A stretch of 64,000 nucleotides of DNA from Prolixibacteraceae bacterium (GTDB lineage Bacteria; Bacteroidota; Bacteroidia; Bacteroidales; Prolixibacteraceae): assembly GCA_021740385.1 (NCBI GenBank), contig JAIOZY010000005.1, positions 105,098 through 169,097 of the forward strand, in the 5' to 3' direction. The notes under the pieces are model-generated. The model was not told where the DNA came from, made no database searches, and saw nothing but the letters and a program-made list of their open reading frames with translations. Position 1 is the first letter of the stretch. Every line of letters begins with the position of its first letter. Both the position numbers and the translations under genes were made by a program. Positions 35,684 to 44,645 of this stretch are shown one piece after another.

Positions 35684-37891
35684 ATGGCGCTACAATCGGA
35701 ACTTGAAAAACGGCAAATTCAGGAAGCGTATGATAACCTGCTTAAATCGAGCAGGCATGCGTTAACCGATGAAAACCGGCAAACCATCGACAGGGCTTTC
35801 GATTTTTCGAACAAGGCCCACGAAGGTGTCAGGCGAAAATCGGGCGAACCGTATATCATGCACCCGCTTGCTGTGGCAACCATTGTAACCAAAGAGATCG
35901 GGCTGGGCACCAAATCAATTGTTTCTTCAATACTGCACGATGTTGTTGAAGACACCGACTACACTCTCGACGATATCAAAAACTTGTTTGGTGAAAAAAT
36001 TGCCAGTATTGTTGATGGCCTCACAAAACTCGAAGGCGAATTCGATTTTAAACAGGCTGTGAATTTCCGGAAAATGTTGCTGACCCTTTCTGACGATGTA
36101 CGGGTCATTCTCATAAAAATTGCCGACAGGCTGCACAACATGCGCACCCTCGATTCTATGCACCCAAACAAACAGTTAAAAATATCGGGCGAAACCCTTT
36201 ACATTTATGCCCCTCTTGCCCACCGGCTGGGCTTGTACGCAATAAAAACAGAACTGGAAGACCTCAGCCTTAAATACAAATACCCCGACGAATACAACAA
36301 CATTGCCCTCCAACTGCGCAACAAAGAAGAACACCGGCAATATTTGGTCGACCGCTTCATAAAACCCATTGAAGAAAAACTGAACAAAGAAAAACTGACT
36401 TACTCCATTAAAGGCCGTCAAAAATCGGTTTACTCCATCTGGAAAAAAATGCAGATAAAAAAGGTCTCGTTCGACGAAGTATACGATTTGCTCGCCATAC
36501 GTATAATATTCACAAACACCGAAGACATGGACGAACGCCGGAAATGCTGGGAGATTTTTTCGGTAGTTACATCAATATACAATTATAAACAAGACCGTAT
36601 ACGCGATTGGATTACCATACCAAAAGCCAATGGCTACGAGGCACTCCATGTTACCGTTATGGGGCCCGAGGGGAAATGGGTGGAAGTTCAGATACGCAGC
36701 GAACGGATGAACGAAATTGCCGAACGGGGATTTGCTGCACACTGGAAATACAAAGGCGACTCGTCGCCCGACAGCGAACTCGACAAATGGATTGAACGAA
36801 TCAGGGAAACCCTGCAAAACCCGGAATCGGACGTGCTTGAATTTCTCGATGATTTTAAACTCAACCTCTTCAGCTCCGAAATTGTTGTTTTTACCCCCAA
36901 AGGTGAAATGAAAACATTGCCCAAAGGCGCCACGGTTCTCGATTTTGCCTACGAAATACATACCGAACTGGGCAACAAGTGCATAGGGGCAAAAATTAGC
37001 CATCAACTTGTCCCCTTCAGCCACAAATTAAAAAGCGGCGACCAGATAGAAATCCTAACGTCGGAAAAACAAAAGCCACAATCGCACTGGTTTGAAGTGG
37101 TGGTTACGGCAAAAGCCAAACAAAAGGTAAAAGACTCGTTTAAACTCGAGCACAGCCAACACATCGATAAAGGGAAAGAAAAAATTGAAGCGGAATTAAA
37201 AAAATTCAGCCAGGTACCCTCAAGTGAAACCATTAACAAGTTGCTGAAACACTTTAACCTTGAATCGAAAATACAAATGTATGCCCAGGTAGGCTCGGGT
37301 TTAATTGTACTCGATAAAATTGCCAACCTGTTTAAAGATGAAAAAGAAGAAAACAAGTTAGTGAAATACTGGAAACTCAGCCTGGGTAAAAAAAGAAAAA
37401 CCAACCAGGTGAGCGGCCCCGGCAATGTTGCCATCGACAAAAAAAAGCCCTACATTTTAAGTGAAGAAAACATTGAAAAAAACTTTGTTCTGGCAAAATG
37501 TTGCAATCCAATCCCCGGCGACGATGTTATCGGATACCTCGATGCGAACAATAAATTAACCATTCACAAAAAATCTTGCCCCGAAGCATCGAAACTAATG
37601 GCCAGCGAAGGCGACCGCATCATTACTGCAAAATGGAAACAATTTAAAATTTTATCGTACCTCAGCCAGATACTTATAAAAGGCTTCGATCGCATTGGCA
37701 TTGTAACCGATATTACGGGCATCATTTCAAAAGACCATAACATCAACATGCGGACCGTACATTTCGACACCACCGAAGGCGTTTTCACCGGTGAACTCGA
37801 TCTATACGTTCATAATGCAGCCGATGTGGAAAATATCATCTCGAAATTAAACAAAGTTAAAGGCGTTGAAAGCGTTGAACGGATTGAATAA
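35684..37891 (+). CDS. relA: Bifunctional (p)ppGpp synthetase/hydrolase RelA/SpoT
   Basis: Makes and degrades the stringent-response alarmone. The 735 residues contain an HD hydrolase domain with His60 (YIMHPLAVA) and His85-Asp86 (SILHDVVEDT), a synthetase domain (GRQKSVYSIWKKMQIKK; YEALHVTVMGPEGKWVEVQI near 322; HWKYKG), a TGS domain (about 395-460, VVFTPKGEMKTLPKGATVLD), a Zn/CC-type CCNPIPGDDVIGYLDANNKL stretch and a C-terminal ACT domain (about 660-735). Both catalytic parts look intact. The symbol could equally be rsh or spoT. It lies between a glycosyltransferase and a Fur-family regulator. Confidence 0.95.
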   Translation: MALQSELEKRQIQEAYDNLLKSSRHALTDENRQTIDRAFDFSNKAHEGVRRKSGEPYIMHPLAVATIVTKEIGLGTKSIVSSILHDVVEDTDYTLDDIKNLFGEKIASIVDGLTKLEGEFDFKQAVNFRKMLLTLSDDVRVILIKIADRLHNMRTLDSMHPNKQLKISGETLYIYAPLAHRLGLYAIKTELEDLSLKYKYPDEYNNIALQLRNKEEHRQYLVDRFIKPIEEKLNKEKLTYSIKGRQKSVYSIWKKMQIKKVSFDEVYDLLAIRIIFTNTEDMDERRKCWEIFSVVTSIYNYKQDRIRDWITIPKANGYEALHVTVMGPEGKWVEVQIRSERMNEIAERGFAAHWKYKGDSSPDSELDKWIERIRETLQNPESDVLEFLDDFKLNLFSSEIVVFTPKGEMKTLPKGATVLDFAYEIHTELGNKCIGAKISHQLVPFSHKLKSGDQIEILTSEKQKPQSHWFEVVVTAKAKQKVKDSFKLEHSQHIDKGKEKIEAELKKFSQVPSSETINKLLKHFNLESKIQMYAQVGSGLIVLDKIANLFKDEKEENKLVKYWKLSLGKKRKTNQVSGPGNVAIDKKKPYILSEENIEKNFVLAKCCNPIPGDDVIGYLDANNKLTIHKKSCPEASKLMASEGDRIITAKWKQFKILSYLSQILIKGFDRIGIVTDITGIISKDHNINMRTVHFDTTEGVFTGELDLYVHNAADVENIISKLNKVKGVESVERIE

Positions 37892-37959
37892 GCATGCATG
37901 CCATTCTATTCTGTTTCAAAATCACAATTTTTGGTTCTTTCACCTATTCGCTAATTTTT

Positions 37960-37967
37960 TATATTTG
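37960..37967 (+). promoter_or_regulatory. -7 box of the Fur-family gene
   Basis: TATATTTG fits TAnnTTTG; the start codon is 23 nt further on, implying a very short leader. A TTTG-like -33 element lies at 37929-37933, with a longer than usual spacer. Confidence 0.45.
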
Positions 37968-37990
37968 TATAATTTAAAATTGGTTTAAGT

Positions 37991-38434
37991 ATGAATAACC
38001 AAAAACTCAGGGAAAGTGCCAGGCAAATTTTTATCGAATACCTGGAAAAAAACGGACACAGGAAAACACCTGAACGTTTTGCCATTTTAGACGAAATCTA
38101 TTCCCACTCGGGCCACTTCGATATAGAAACACTCTATATCTCGATGAAAAATCAGAAATACCGTGTCAGCCGGGCAACACTGTACAACACCATCGACCTT
38201 TTGCTCGACTGTAAACTGGTTGTTAAACACCAGTTTGGAAAAAACATAGCCCAATACGAAAGAACCTATGCATCAGCCACTCACGACCACATGATTGACA
38301 TCGAAACGGGGGTAGTTATGGAATTTTTCGATCCCCGTATACGTCAAATAATTGAAGATGCCTGTAAGGAGAATGATTTTAAATTATCGCACCACACCCT
38401 TTACATATATGGGCACAAAATCCCGAAAAAATAG
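37991..38434 (+). CDS. Fur-family metalloregulator without the CxxC zinc site
   Basis: Winged-helix repressor of the Fur/PerR/Zur family, 147 residues. The DNA-binding half shows [20 protein letters not shown] (about 26-45) and [20 protein letters not shown] (near 59-78). The regulatory metal site has THDHMID (near 98) in place of the usual HHHDH. The CxxC structural-zinc pair normally found shortly after this site is absent; the only cysteines are in LLLDCKLV and EDACKEN. It sits between relA and purA. Whether it senses iron, zinc or peroxide cannot be said. Confidence 0.85.
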   Translation: MNNQKLRESARQIFIEYLEKNGHRKTPERFAILDEIYSHSGHFDIETLYISMKNQKYRVSRATLYNTIDLLLDCKLVVKHQFGKNIAQYERTYASATHDHMIDIETGVVMEFFDPRIRQIIEDACKENDFKLSHHTLYIYGHKIPKK

Positions 38435-38538
38435 AGACAGAACATACCGTTAAAAAAACATTGCAAAACAGACTTGGCAGGCACTGATATGTTTTGTATT
38501 TTTGTTTGCCATAATCAGTAATACTACGATTTTATGGC

Positions 38539-38575
38539 GGTTTATCCCACCTTTTTGGGATAAACCCGTTTTTTT
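38539..38575 (+). terminator. Terminator downstream of the Fur-family gene
   Basis: GGTTTATCCC (38539-38548) pairs exactly with GGGATAAACC (38557-38566) and is followed by CGTTTTTTT: a 10-bp stem, 8-nt loop and a U-run. Confidence 0.9.
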
Positions 38576-38603
38576 GTGTAAACAATATTGATAAAATGAA
38601 AAG

Positions 38604-38622
38604 ATCCCGCCTGGGCGGGAGA
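38604..38622 (+). promoter_or_regulatory. Hairpin in the purA leader
   Basis: TCCCGCC and GGCGGGA form a compact 7-bp GC stem with a 2-nt loop about 40 nt before the purA start. It has no U-run. It may be an mRNA stabiliser or a regulatory site; evidence is only structural. Confidence 0.35.
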
Positions 38623-38662
38623 AGTTACATGAGTTACCTTAATAAATAAACAATATAAACGA

Positions 38663-39931
38663 ATGAAAGTTGACGTATTATTAGGCCTGCAATGGGGTGA
38701 CGAAGGAAAAGGAAAAATTGTGGATGTATTAACACCCAATTACGATATAATAAGCCGCTTTCAGGGCGGGCCAAATGCCGGCCACACCCTCGAGTTCAAC
38801 AACATTAAACACGTACTGCACACAATCCCATCGGGGGTTTTTCGTGAAAATAAAATGAATGTTATTGGAAATGGTGTTGTACTGGACCCCGCAGTTTTCA
38901 AAAAAGAAATTGAATCGCTTTCCAAAATTGGTTTCGATATAAAAAAGAACCTGCTCATTTCGAAAAAAGCACACCTGATACTGCCAACACACCGCCTGCT
39001 CGATGCCGCTTCGGAAAATGCAAAAGGCGATACAAAAATTGGCTCAACACTTAAAGGCATTGCCCCGGCTTACCGCGATAAAATTGGCCGCGAGGGACTC
39101 CGGGTTGGCGATTTGCTCGAAAACTTCGAGGAAAAATACTTCCAGCGGAAAACCCAGCACCTGTTAATGCTCGACATTTTTTACAATTATGACTATACCA
39201 GCCAACTCGAGGAATATGAAAAAGAGTGGTTCGAAGGAATTGAAGTTATGAAACAGTTCCGTTTCATCGATAGTGAAAACTACCTTAACAACGAACTGAA
39301 AAACGGGCAATCTGTCATTGCAGAAGGCGCTCAGGGAACAATGCTCGACATTGAGTTTGGGTCGTACCCCTATGTTACTTCATCAAATACAATTTGCGCA
39401 GGCGCTTGCACCGGTTTGGGCATTTCCCCCAAAAACATCGGTGAAGTTTTTGGCATTTTTAAAGCTTATTGCACACGGGTTGGCTCAGGGCCTTTCCCAA
39501 CCGAACAGGAAAACAACACCGGCCAAAAACTTCGCGATAAGGGCAATGAATACGGATCAACAACAGGACGGCCACGCCGTTGCGGCTGGCTCGACATGGT
39601 TGCTCTGAATTACTCAATCATGATAAACGGGGTTTCCAGCCTCATTATGATGAAAACCGATGTGCTTGACGATTTCGACTCCATAAAAATCTGTACCGGC
39701 TATCGGATAAACGGTGAAATTACACGGGAACTTCCTTACGAGCTCAACAACAAAATTGAACCCGTATATGAAGAACTACCCGGTTGGAAGAAAGACCTTA
39801 CCGGCATTACTTCCGAATCGGAATTTCCCGATGAACTTAAAAACTATATTAAGTATATTGAAGAAAAAACCAGCGTGCCAATTAAAATTGTTTCTGTTGG
39901 ACCTAACCGCCAGCAAACAATAATCAGATAG
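38663..39931 (+). CDS. purA: Adenylosuccinate synthetase
   Basis: GTP-dependent ligation of IMP and aspartate to adenylosuccinate, the first committed step of AMP synthesis. It has 422 residues. The signature LQWGDEGKGKIVDVL (8-22), GGPNAGHTL (33-41), the GSTLKGIAPAYRDKIGREGL loop (near 127), SYPYVTSSNTICAGACTGLG and TTGRPRRCGWLDMV (near 306) are conserved. Length is at the short end of the family, with no obvious gap in the active-site motifs. It is transcribed separately after a strong terminator. Confidence 0.97.
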   Translation: MKVDVLLGLQWGDEGKGKIVDVLTPNYDIISRFQGGPNAGHTLEFNNIKHVLHTIPSGVFRENKMNVIGNGVVLDPAVFKKEIESLSKIGFDIKKNLLISKKAHLILPTHRLLDAASENAKGDTKIGSTLKGIAPAYRDKIGREGLRVGDLLENFEEKYFQRKTQHLLMLDIFYNYDYTSQLEEYEKEWFEGIEVMKQFRFIDSENYLNNELKNGQSVIAEGAQGTMLDIEFGSYPYVTSSNTICAGACTGLGISPKNIGEVFGIFKAYCTRVGSGPFPTEQENNTGQKLRDKGNEYGSTTGRPRRCGWLDMVALNYSIMINGVSSLIMMKTDVLDDFDSIKICTGYRINGEITRELPYELNNKIEPVYEELPGWKKDLTGITSESEFPDELKNYIKYIEEKTSVPIKIVSVGPNRQQTIIR

Positions 39932-40108
39932 TACACTCAATTATTACGTTGATTCAAAATCAAAATAAAAACAATTTTCATTTCAGCATTTCATTTTATA
40001 CTTTTAAGGGGCTAAAATAAGGGGAACACGCTGCCTGAATTTCAGGTACCGTTTTACGTTGAAAGGGATCTTTTTTCATATTATATTTCATCGCCTTTTG
40101 CAGTTACT

Positions 40109-41206
40109 ATGGAATTTGCACGACCGACATTGGTTTTAAACAAAACAATTTGCAACCGCAATATTGAATTGATGGCAGAAAAGGCCAAACGCCACAACCT
40201 GCGTATCAGGCCACACTTCAAAACCCATCAATCGGCTGAGGTCGGGCGCTGGTTCAGGGAGAAAGGCATAAAACAAATAACGGTATCTTCAATACAAATG
40301 GCAAAATACTTTGCCAATGATGGATGGAACGATATTACCATTGCCTTCCCGTTTAACCTGCCCGAGATTGATGAGCTGAATGCCTTTCCTTCAACCATAA
40401 AAATCAACATTTTAGCTGATAATATACATACTGTTGAAACCGTTGGCAAGGCATTAAAACGAAAAACCGGTATTTACCTGAAAATTGTAAACGACTACTA
40501 CCGTTCAGGCATTGCATATTCTTCTGTAAAAAAAATCGATAACCTCATCGCGTTAATTGGCCAATATAAAAAATTCGATTTTAAAGGGTTTCTTACCCAC
40601 TCGGGACAAACCTACCAGTCCAGTTCAAAACACGAAATAAGAACCATCCATTTCGACACGGTTCAAAAACTCAAAAAACTAAAATACAAATACATAGAAA
40701 CATTCCCTAATATCGAACTTTCAGTCGGGGACACCCCCTCTTGTTCGGTTTCTGAATATTTCGACGGCATCACTGAAATGAGGCCCGGCAACTTTGTTTT
40801 TTACGATTTAATGCAACACAGCCTGGGTGCCTGCAGCATCGACGATATTGCCCTGAGCATGTACTGCCCCGTGGTATCAAAACAACGATCCCGCAACGAG
40901 ATCATCATATACGGGGGCGCTGCCCATTTTTCAAAAGATTTTATTATGAATACCGATGGCAAACAATTGTACGGCCGGGTTATATTAAAAAACGACAACG
41001 AACGCAAGTTGCTCCCAACAAAATCGTACCTGAAAGGGCTCACTCAGGAACACGGTATTATCAGGGTAAGCCCGCGGGAATTCAAACAAATAAAAATTGG
41101 CAGCGTTTTGGAAATCATCCCGGTACATGCCTGCCTCACAGCATTGGCAATGGGGCGCTACATTACAACAAAGGGAGATGTTATAGAAATGATGCCGAGG
41201 TTTTAA
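40109..41206 (+). CDS. PLP-dependent D-threonine aldolase/D-serine deaminase-like enzyme
   Basis: Fold III (alanine racemase-like) PLP enzyme of 365 residues. The PLP lysine is Lys38 in RPHFKTHQSAEVGRW. QITVSSIQMAKYFANDGWND (about 56-75), THSGQTYQSS (near 166) and a GDTPSCS loop (near 209), plus the C-terminal HACLTAL with adjacent His and Cys acting as a metal site, match the D-threonine aldolase/eukaryotic D-serine dehydratase group. The real substrate is uncertain. It may act in degradation of D-amino acids or 3-hydroxy-amino acids. It is a single gene. Confidence 0.82.
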   Translation: MEFARPTLVLNKTICNRNIELMAEKAKRHNLRIRPHFKTHQSAEVGRWFREKGIKQITVSSIQMAKYFANDGWNDITIAFPFNLPEIDELNAFPSTIKINILADNIHTVETVGKALKRKTGIYLKIVNDYYRSGIAYSSVKKIDNLIALIGQYKKFDFKGFLTHSGQTYQSSSKHEIRTIHFDTVQKLKKLKYKYIETFPNIELSVGDTPSCSVSEYFDGITEMRPGNFVFYDLMQHSLGACSIDDIALSMYCPVVSKQRSRNEIIIYGGAAHFSKDFIMNTDGKQLYGRVILKNDNERKLLPTKSYLKGLTQEHGIIRVSPREFKQIKIGSVLEIIPVHACLTALAMGRYITTKGDVIEMMPRF

Positions 41207-41207
41207 A

Positions 41208-41247
41208 GACTGTGAGACTATGAGACTGTGAGACTGTGAGACTGTGG
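41208..41247. repeat. Five tandem 8-bp units (GACTGTGA)
   Basis: Units GACTGTGA, GACTATGA, GACTGTGA, GACTGTGA, GACTGTGG follow the aldolase-like gene's stop by one nt. It is a short minisatellite of unknown function. Confidence 0.9.
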
Positions 41248-41390
41248 TATGTTGAAACATAAGAATTGAGGATATTGGAAGCTTATGCAAATATCGGTCA
41301 GAAATCTGTACGAATACTTTCAGCCAAAAACCTGTTTTCACACATTTTGTTTTGCCCTAACATAGTTATTTTAATAAAATAGAAATAGAT

Positions 41391-41915
41391 ATGGACTTTT
41401 CAGAATTACTTTTAAAAAGGCGCAGCATACGTAAGTTTCAACCCGAAAGGGTTAAACCCGAGGATATTGAATTGTTAAAACGTGCGGCGTTATTATCGCC
41501 AACCGGAAAACGAAAAAACCACTGGGATTTCATATTTGTTGAAGAAAAAGAAACCCTTAAAAAACTTGCTTTATGCAAACCCCACGGTGCACGGTTAATT
41601 GAGAATTCGGCACTTGCAGTTGTCGTAATTGGCGACCCGGAAGTTTCCGATACCTGGATAGAAGACTGTTCCATTGCTTCCATTATCCTGCAATACCAGG
41701 CACAAGAACTTGGGCTGGGAAGTTGCTGGGTTCAGGTTGACAAGCGAGAACACAGTCAGGGAAAACCATCAGGGGAATACATCAAACCCCTTCTAAATAT
41801 TCCTGAAACAAAGAAAGTACTTTCGGTAATAGCCATTGGCCACCCGGCCGAAAAAAGAGACCCCGCCGAAGAGAAAGACCTTCTTTGGGGCCGCATTCAT
41901 TCTGAAGTGTTTTAG
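41391..41915 (+). CDS. Small nitroreductase-family protein
   Basis: FMN-binding NAD(P)H oxidoreductase of 174 residues, among the short members of the family. The N-terminus has the flavin phosphate motif RRSIRKFQPERVKPEDIELL (about 10-29), AALLSPTGKRKNHWDFIFVE (near 31-50) and the C-terminal half a GLGSCWVQVDKREHSQGKPS segment followed by VLSVIAIGHPAEKRDP (near 148). Substrate unknown. It is convergent with pepD, 13 nt away. Confidence 0.86.
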   Translation: MDFSELLLKRRSIRKFQPERVKPEDIELLKRAALLSPTGKRKNHWDFIFVEEKETLKKLALCKPHGARLIENSALAVVVIGDPEVSDTWIEDCSIASIILQYQAQELGLGSCWVQVDKREHSQGKPSGEYIKPLLNIPETKKVLSVIAIGHPAEKRDPAEEKDLLWGRIHSEVF

Positions 41916-41928
41916 CGCTATCCGTGCA

Positions 41929-43392
41929 TTATTTCTTTACAGGTGCATCTTTCAAAATACCGGTAAGCAGCAACCAAAAATTCTTTACCGACCCGATATG
42001 CACTTTTTCATCGGGCGAATGGGGATGCCTGATGGTTGGCCCCACCGACAACATGTCCCAGTTTGGATACGTTGCCCCCAAAATACCGCATTCCAGCCCG
42101 GCATGCATGGCTACTTCGTTGGGATCGGTTCCCTTTAATTTTGAAAAAGAATCGCGTGCCACGGCCAGTATTTCCGATTTGGGATTGGGTTTCCATCCGG
42201 GATATTCACCGGAACATTCCACTTTTGCTCCGCCCAGGTTAAAACAACTTTCGAGCGAAGAAGCAATCCCGTCACGGGCTGTATCAATAAAACTTCTCAC
42301 CAAACATTTGATTTCGATTTTTCCTTCGGAAGAAGAAACAATGGAAAGATTTGTTGATGTTTCCACCACGCCCGGCATTGAATCGCTCATGCGGATAATA
42401 CCGTTGCGCGCGGCACATATCGAGTTAATCAGATCATCCTGCACCATTTCCGGGATAAGGGTTTTGGGCATTGTCACCTCTTCAACAGTAACCCTCAAAC
42501 CGGGCTCAACGCTTCCCAGTTCGTTCACCCAAACCGATTCAATATGCCGTGCAAATTCTTTTATTGCCTCAACCGATTCCCCGGGACACGAAATAACAGA
42601 AAAGCCCTCGCGCGGTATGGCGTTACGCATGTTTCCACAATCGATCGATGCCAGACGTGCGCCATATTCCGAAACGGCCTTTTTCAAAAAACGCCCCATA
42701 AGCTTACAGGCATTACCTCTTCCGAGGTTAATATCGAGGCCCGAATGGCCGCCCTTCAACCCGGTTATTGAAACTTTTAACGCCTTATCGCCGGTAACTT
42801 TTTCATCGTCGGTAAAACTCCAAAGTGCATTTACATCAACGCCACCGGCACAGCCCACGCTCAAATCGTTTTCGTCTTCCGAGTCGAGGTTAATCATGAT
42901 ATCGGCTTTCGATATACCGGCCTGGAATTTATTTGCCCCGGTCATCCCGTCTTCTTCATCAACGGTAACCAACACTTCAATGGGGCCATGTTCCAGGGTT
43001 TTATCTTCGAGAATGGCCATTGCTGCTGCTACGCCAATACCGTTATCGGCACCCAGTGTAGTACCGCGGGCCGTAACCCACTCCCCGTCAATGCAGGCAT
43101 CAATCGGGTCGGTCTCGAAATTGAAATTAGTGCCGCTGTTGGCCTGTGGTACCATATCGATATGCCCCTGCAAAAGGATGGTTTTCCGGTTTTCATAACC
43201 GGGGGTTGCCGGCTTCCTGATTAAAACATTTCCTGCTTCGTCCATGATGGTTTCAAGTCCCGGTTTTTTCCCGAAATCGTTAATAAACCGGACAGCCTTC
43301 AGCTCCTTTTTCGAAGGGCGTGGAATTTGTGTAAGCTCGTAAAAATTTTTCCATAGTCCATTGGGGTCAAGTTGCTTTATCTCTTCGCTCAT
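41929..43392 (-). CDS. pepD: Aminoacyl-histidine dipeptidase (PepD-like, M20)
   Basis: Zinc metallopeptidase cleaving dipeptides, often Xaa-His. The 487 residues match the family. The first zinc ligand motif GHIDMVPQ (about 76-83), ARGTTLGADNGIG (near 113), the catalytic EE pair in VTVDEEDGMTGANK (near 146), NLDSEDE (near 173) and the final HAGLECGIL (near 435) are all conserved, with the inserted lid domain between. It is cytosolic, with no signal peptide. It is 11 nt downstream of the DUF4831 gene, so they likely share a transcript. Confidence 0.93.
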   Translation of the reverse strand: MSEEIKQLDPNGLWKNFYELTQIPRPSKKELKAVRFINDFGKKPGLETIMDEAGNVLIRKPATPGYENRKTILLQGHIDMVPQANSGTNFNFETDPIDACIDGEWVTARGTTLGADNGIGVAAAMAILEDKTLEHGPIEVLVTVDEEDGMTGANKFQAGISKADIMINLDSEDENDLSVGCAGGVDVNALWSFTDDEKVTGDKALKVSITGLKGGHSGLDINLGRGNACKLMGRFLKKAVSEYGARLASIDCGNMRNAIPREGFSVISCPGESVEAIKEFARHIESVWVNELGSVEPGLRVTVEEVTMPKTLIPEMVQDDLINSICAARNGIIRMSDSMPGVVETSTNLSIVSSSEGKIEIKCLVRSFIDTARDGIASSLESCFNLGGAKVECSGEYPGWKPNPKSEILAVARDSFSKLKGTDPNEVAMHAGLECGILGATYPNWDMLSVGPTIRHPHSPDEKVHIGSVKNFWLLLTGILKDAPVKK

Positions 43393-43403
43393 TTGCTTTT
43401 ATT

Positions 43404-44576
43404 TTAATTTTTAAAACTTCTGTTCAGGATTTTACCTGTAGCTGATTCAACGCCCAACAATCCGCCGGTAAAAGTATCGAAGGTAATGCTGTATTTTCCG
43501 TCGAGCAATGCAGATGGTACAGGAATTATTGTACCCAACTGGCCCACGGTAACCTTTCCGCTGTAAAGGGTATTTAAATCGCATGATATTTCAACGTTGG
43601 CACGAACAGGTACACGGTAAAAAATGCCGTTGTCGCCCGGCAATGGTTCAGTAGCAATATTCATACTGTCGATTGTTGCCGCAGGGATTTTTTCAGGTTC
43701 AAATGTAATCATCAGGGGTTTTCCGCTAATATCGGATATGGGCAAAAGCCCTTTTGCGGTCGAAAACCGGCACAACACTTCGCCCTCAAGATTCGAAGCA
43801 TTCGGGTAAAAACAATAAGTACGGGTTATTTGATTCCGGAATGTTTTTCCTAAAAAAAGCGACACATACTCCTTTTCAAGTTCACGGGCCTGCTCAACAA
43901 AAACTTTGTACCCCAGCCCGTCTTCAGGCACAACATCGGAGGGGCTCAAAATGGTATAACCCATTTTACGCCGCAAACGGAAAAGGTAATCGGCTGCTTC
44001 ACGGGCTTTTTCCTCAAGGGGTTTTTCGTGTATGGTTTCTTCGCCTGTTTCGGAGTTAACCTCGATAAAATAATTGTCGTCGGCCGACCGTATCGGGAAA
44101 ATCACATCGGGTAATTCCGCTTGTTTCTTAAGCCCCGATCCACAAATTCTACCAACACTTTCGGTTACCGGGATGTTTATACCCGCGATTATTCCGCCCG
44201 GGAATAATGAAATTGGGAGCAATTCGGGTTGTTTACAAAGAAATACAGCCGTTGGATCAGCCTCACTAACATAGTTTAACGAGACAGAAGTAATCTTGTA
44301 CGATTCTTCCGGGTTGGGGCTTAACGGTTCGGCACCAAAATATTTTTTGGCAAAAGCTGCATAAGGCCCGGGAAAATAGTTGGTTTGTTCAACTTCAATT
44401 GTGATTTCAAAACCCGTTTTGGGCAATGCATATACAATACCCCCGGAATCAACAGGTTGCATAATTTCTTCAGGCTCTTCTTTTCTGCGGTTGTTTTCGC
44501 CCGGATTGACGGCAAATACCGGAATGATAAAAACAACAAACAGGAACAACAAAGTAATTTTTTTTATTTGTTTCAT
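43404..44576 (-). CDS. DUF4831 family secreted protein
   Basis: A 390-residue protein with a signal peptide (MKQIKKITLLFLFVVFIIPV, cut near FAVN), so it is periplasmic or surface-exposed. The body is beta-rich: GIVYALPKTGFEITIEVEQT (about 48-67), YFPGPYAAFAKKYFG (near 69-83) and SYKITSVSLNYVSEADPTAV are the motifs of DUF4831, a family found in Bacteroidota with no assigned function. The EKAREAADYLFRLRRKMGYT stretch is also family-typical. It lies between the NAD(P)HX repair gene and pepD on the same strand. Confidence 0.86.
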   Translation of the reverse strand: MKQIKKITLLFLFVVFIIPVFAVNPGENNRRKEEPEEIMQPVDSGGIVYALPKTGFEITIEVEQTNYFPGPYAAFAKKYFGAEPLSPNPEESYKITSVSLNYVSEADPTAVFLCKQPELLPISLFPGGIIAGINIPVTESVGRICGSGLKKQAELPDVIFPIRSADDNYFIEVNSETGEETIHEKPLEEKAREAADYLFRLRRKMGYTILSPSDVVPEDGLGYKVFVEQARELEKEYVSLFLGKTFRNQITRTYCFYPNASNLEGEVLCRFSTAKGLLPISDISGKPLMITFEPEKIPAATIDSMNIATEPLPGDNGIFYRVPVRANVEISCDLNTLYSGKVTVGQLGTIIPVPSALLDGKYSITFDTFTGGLLGVESATGKILNRSFKN

Positions 44577-44645
44577 CTTAAACGCAATTCGTAATGTTTG
44601 TACAAAGATGTAAAAAACGTGATAAATAATTCAAATAAGGCCATA

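Noticed and set aside
41208..41247. CRISPR or regulatory site in the GACTGTGA tandem
   Set aside because: Units are 8 bp with no spacers; it is a simple minisatellite.
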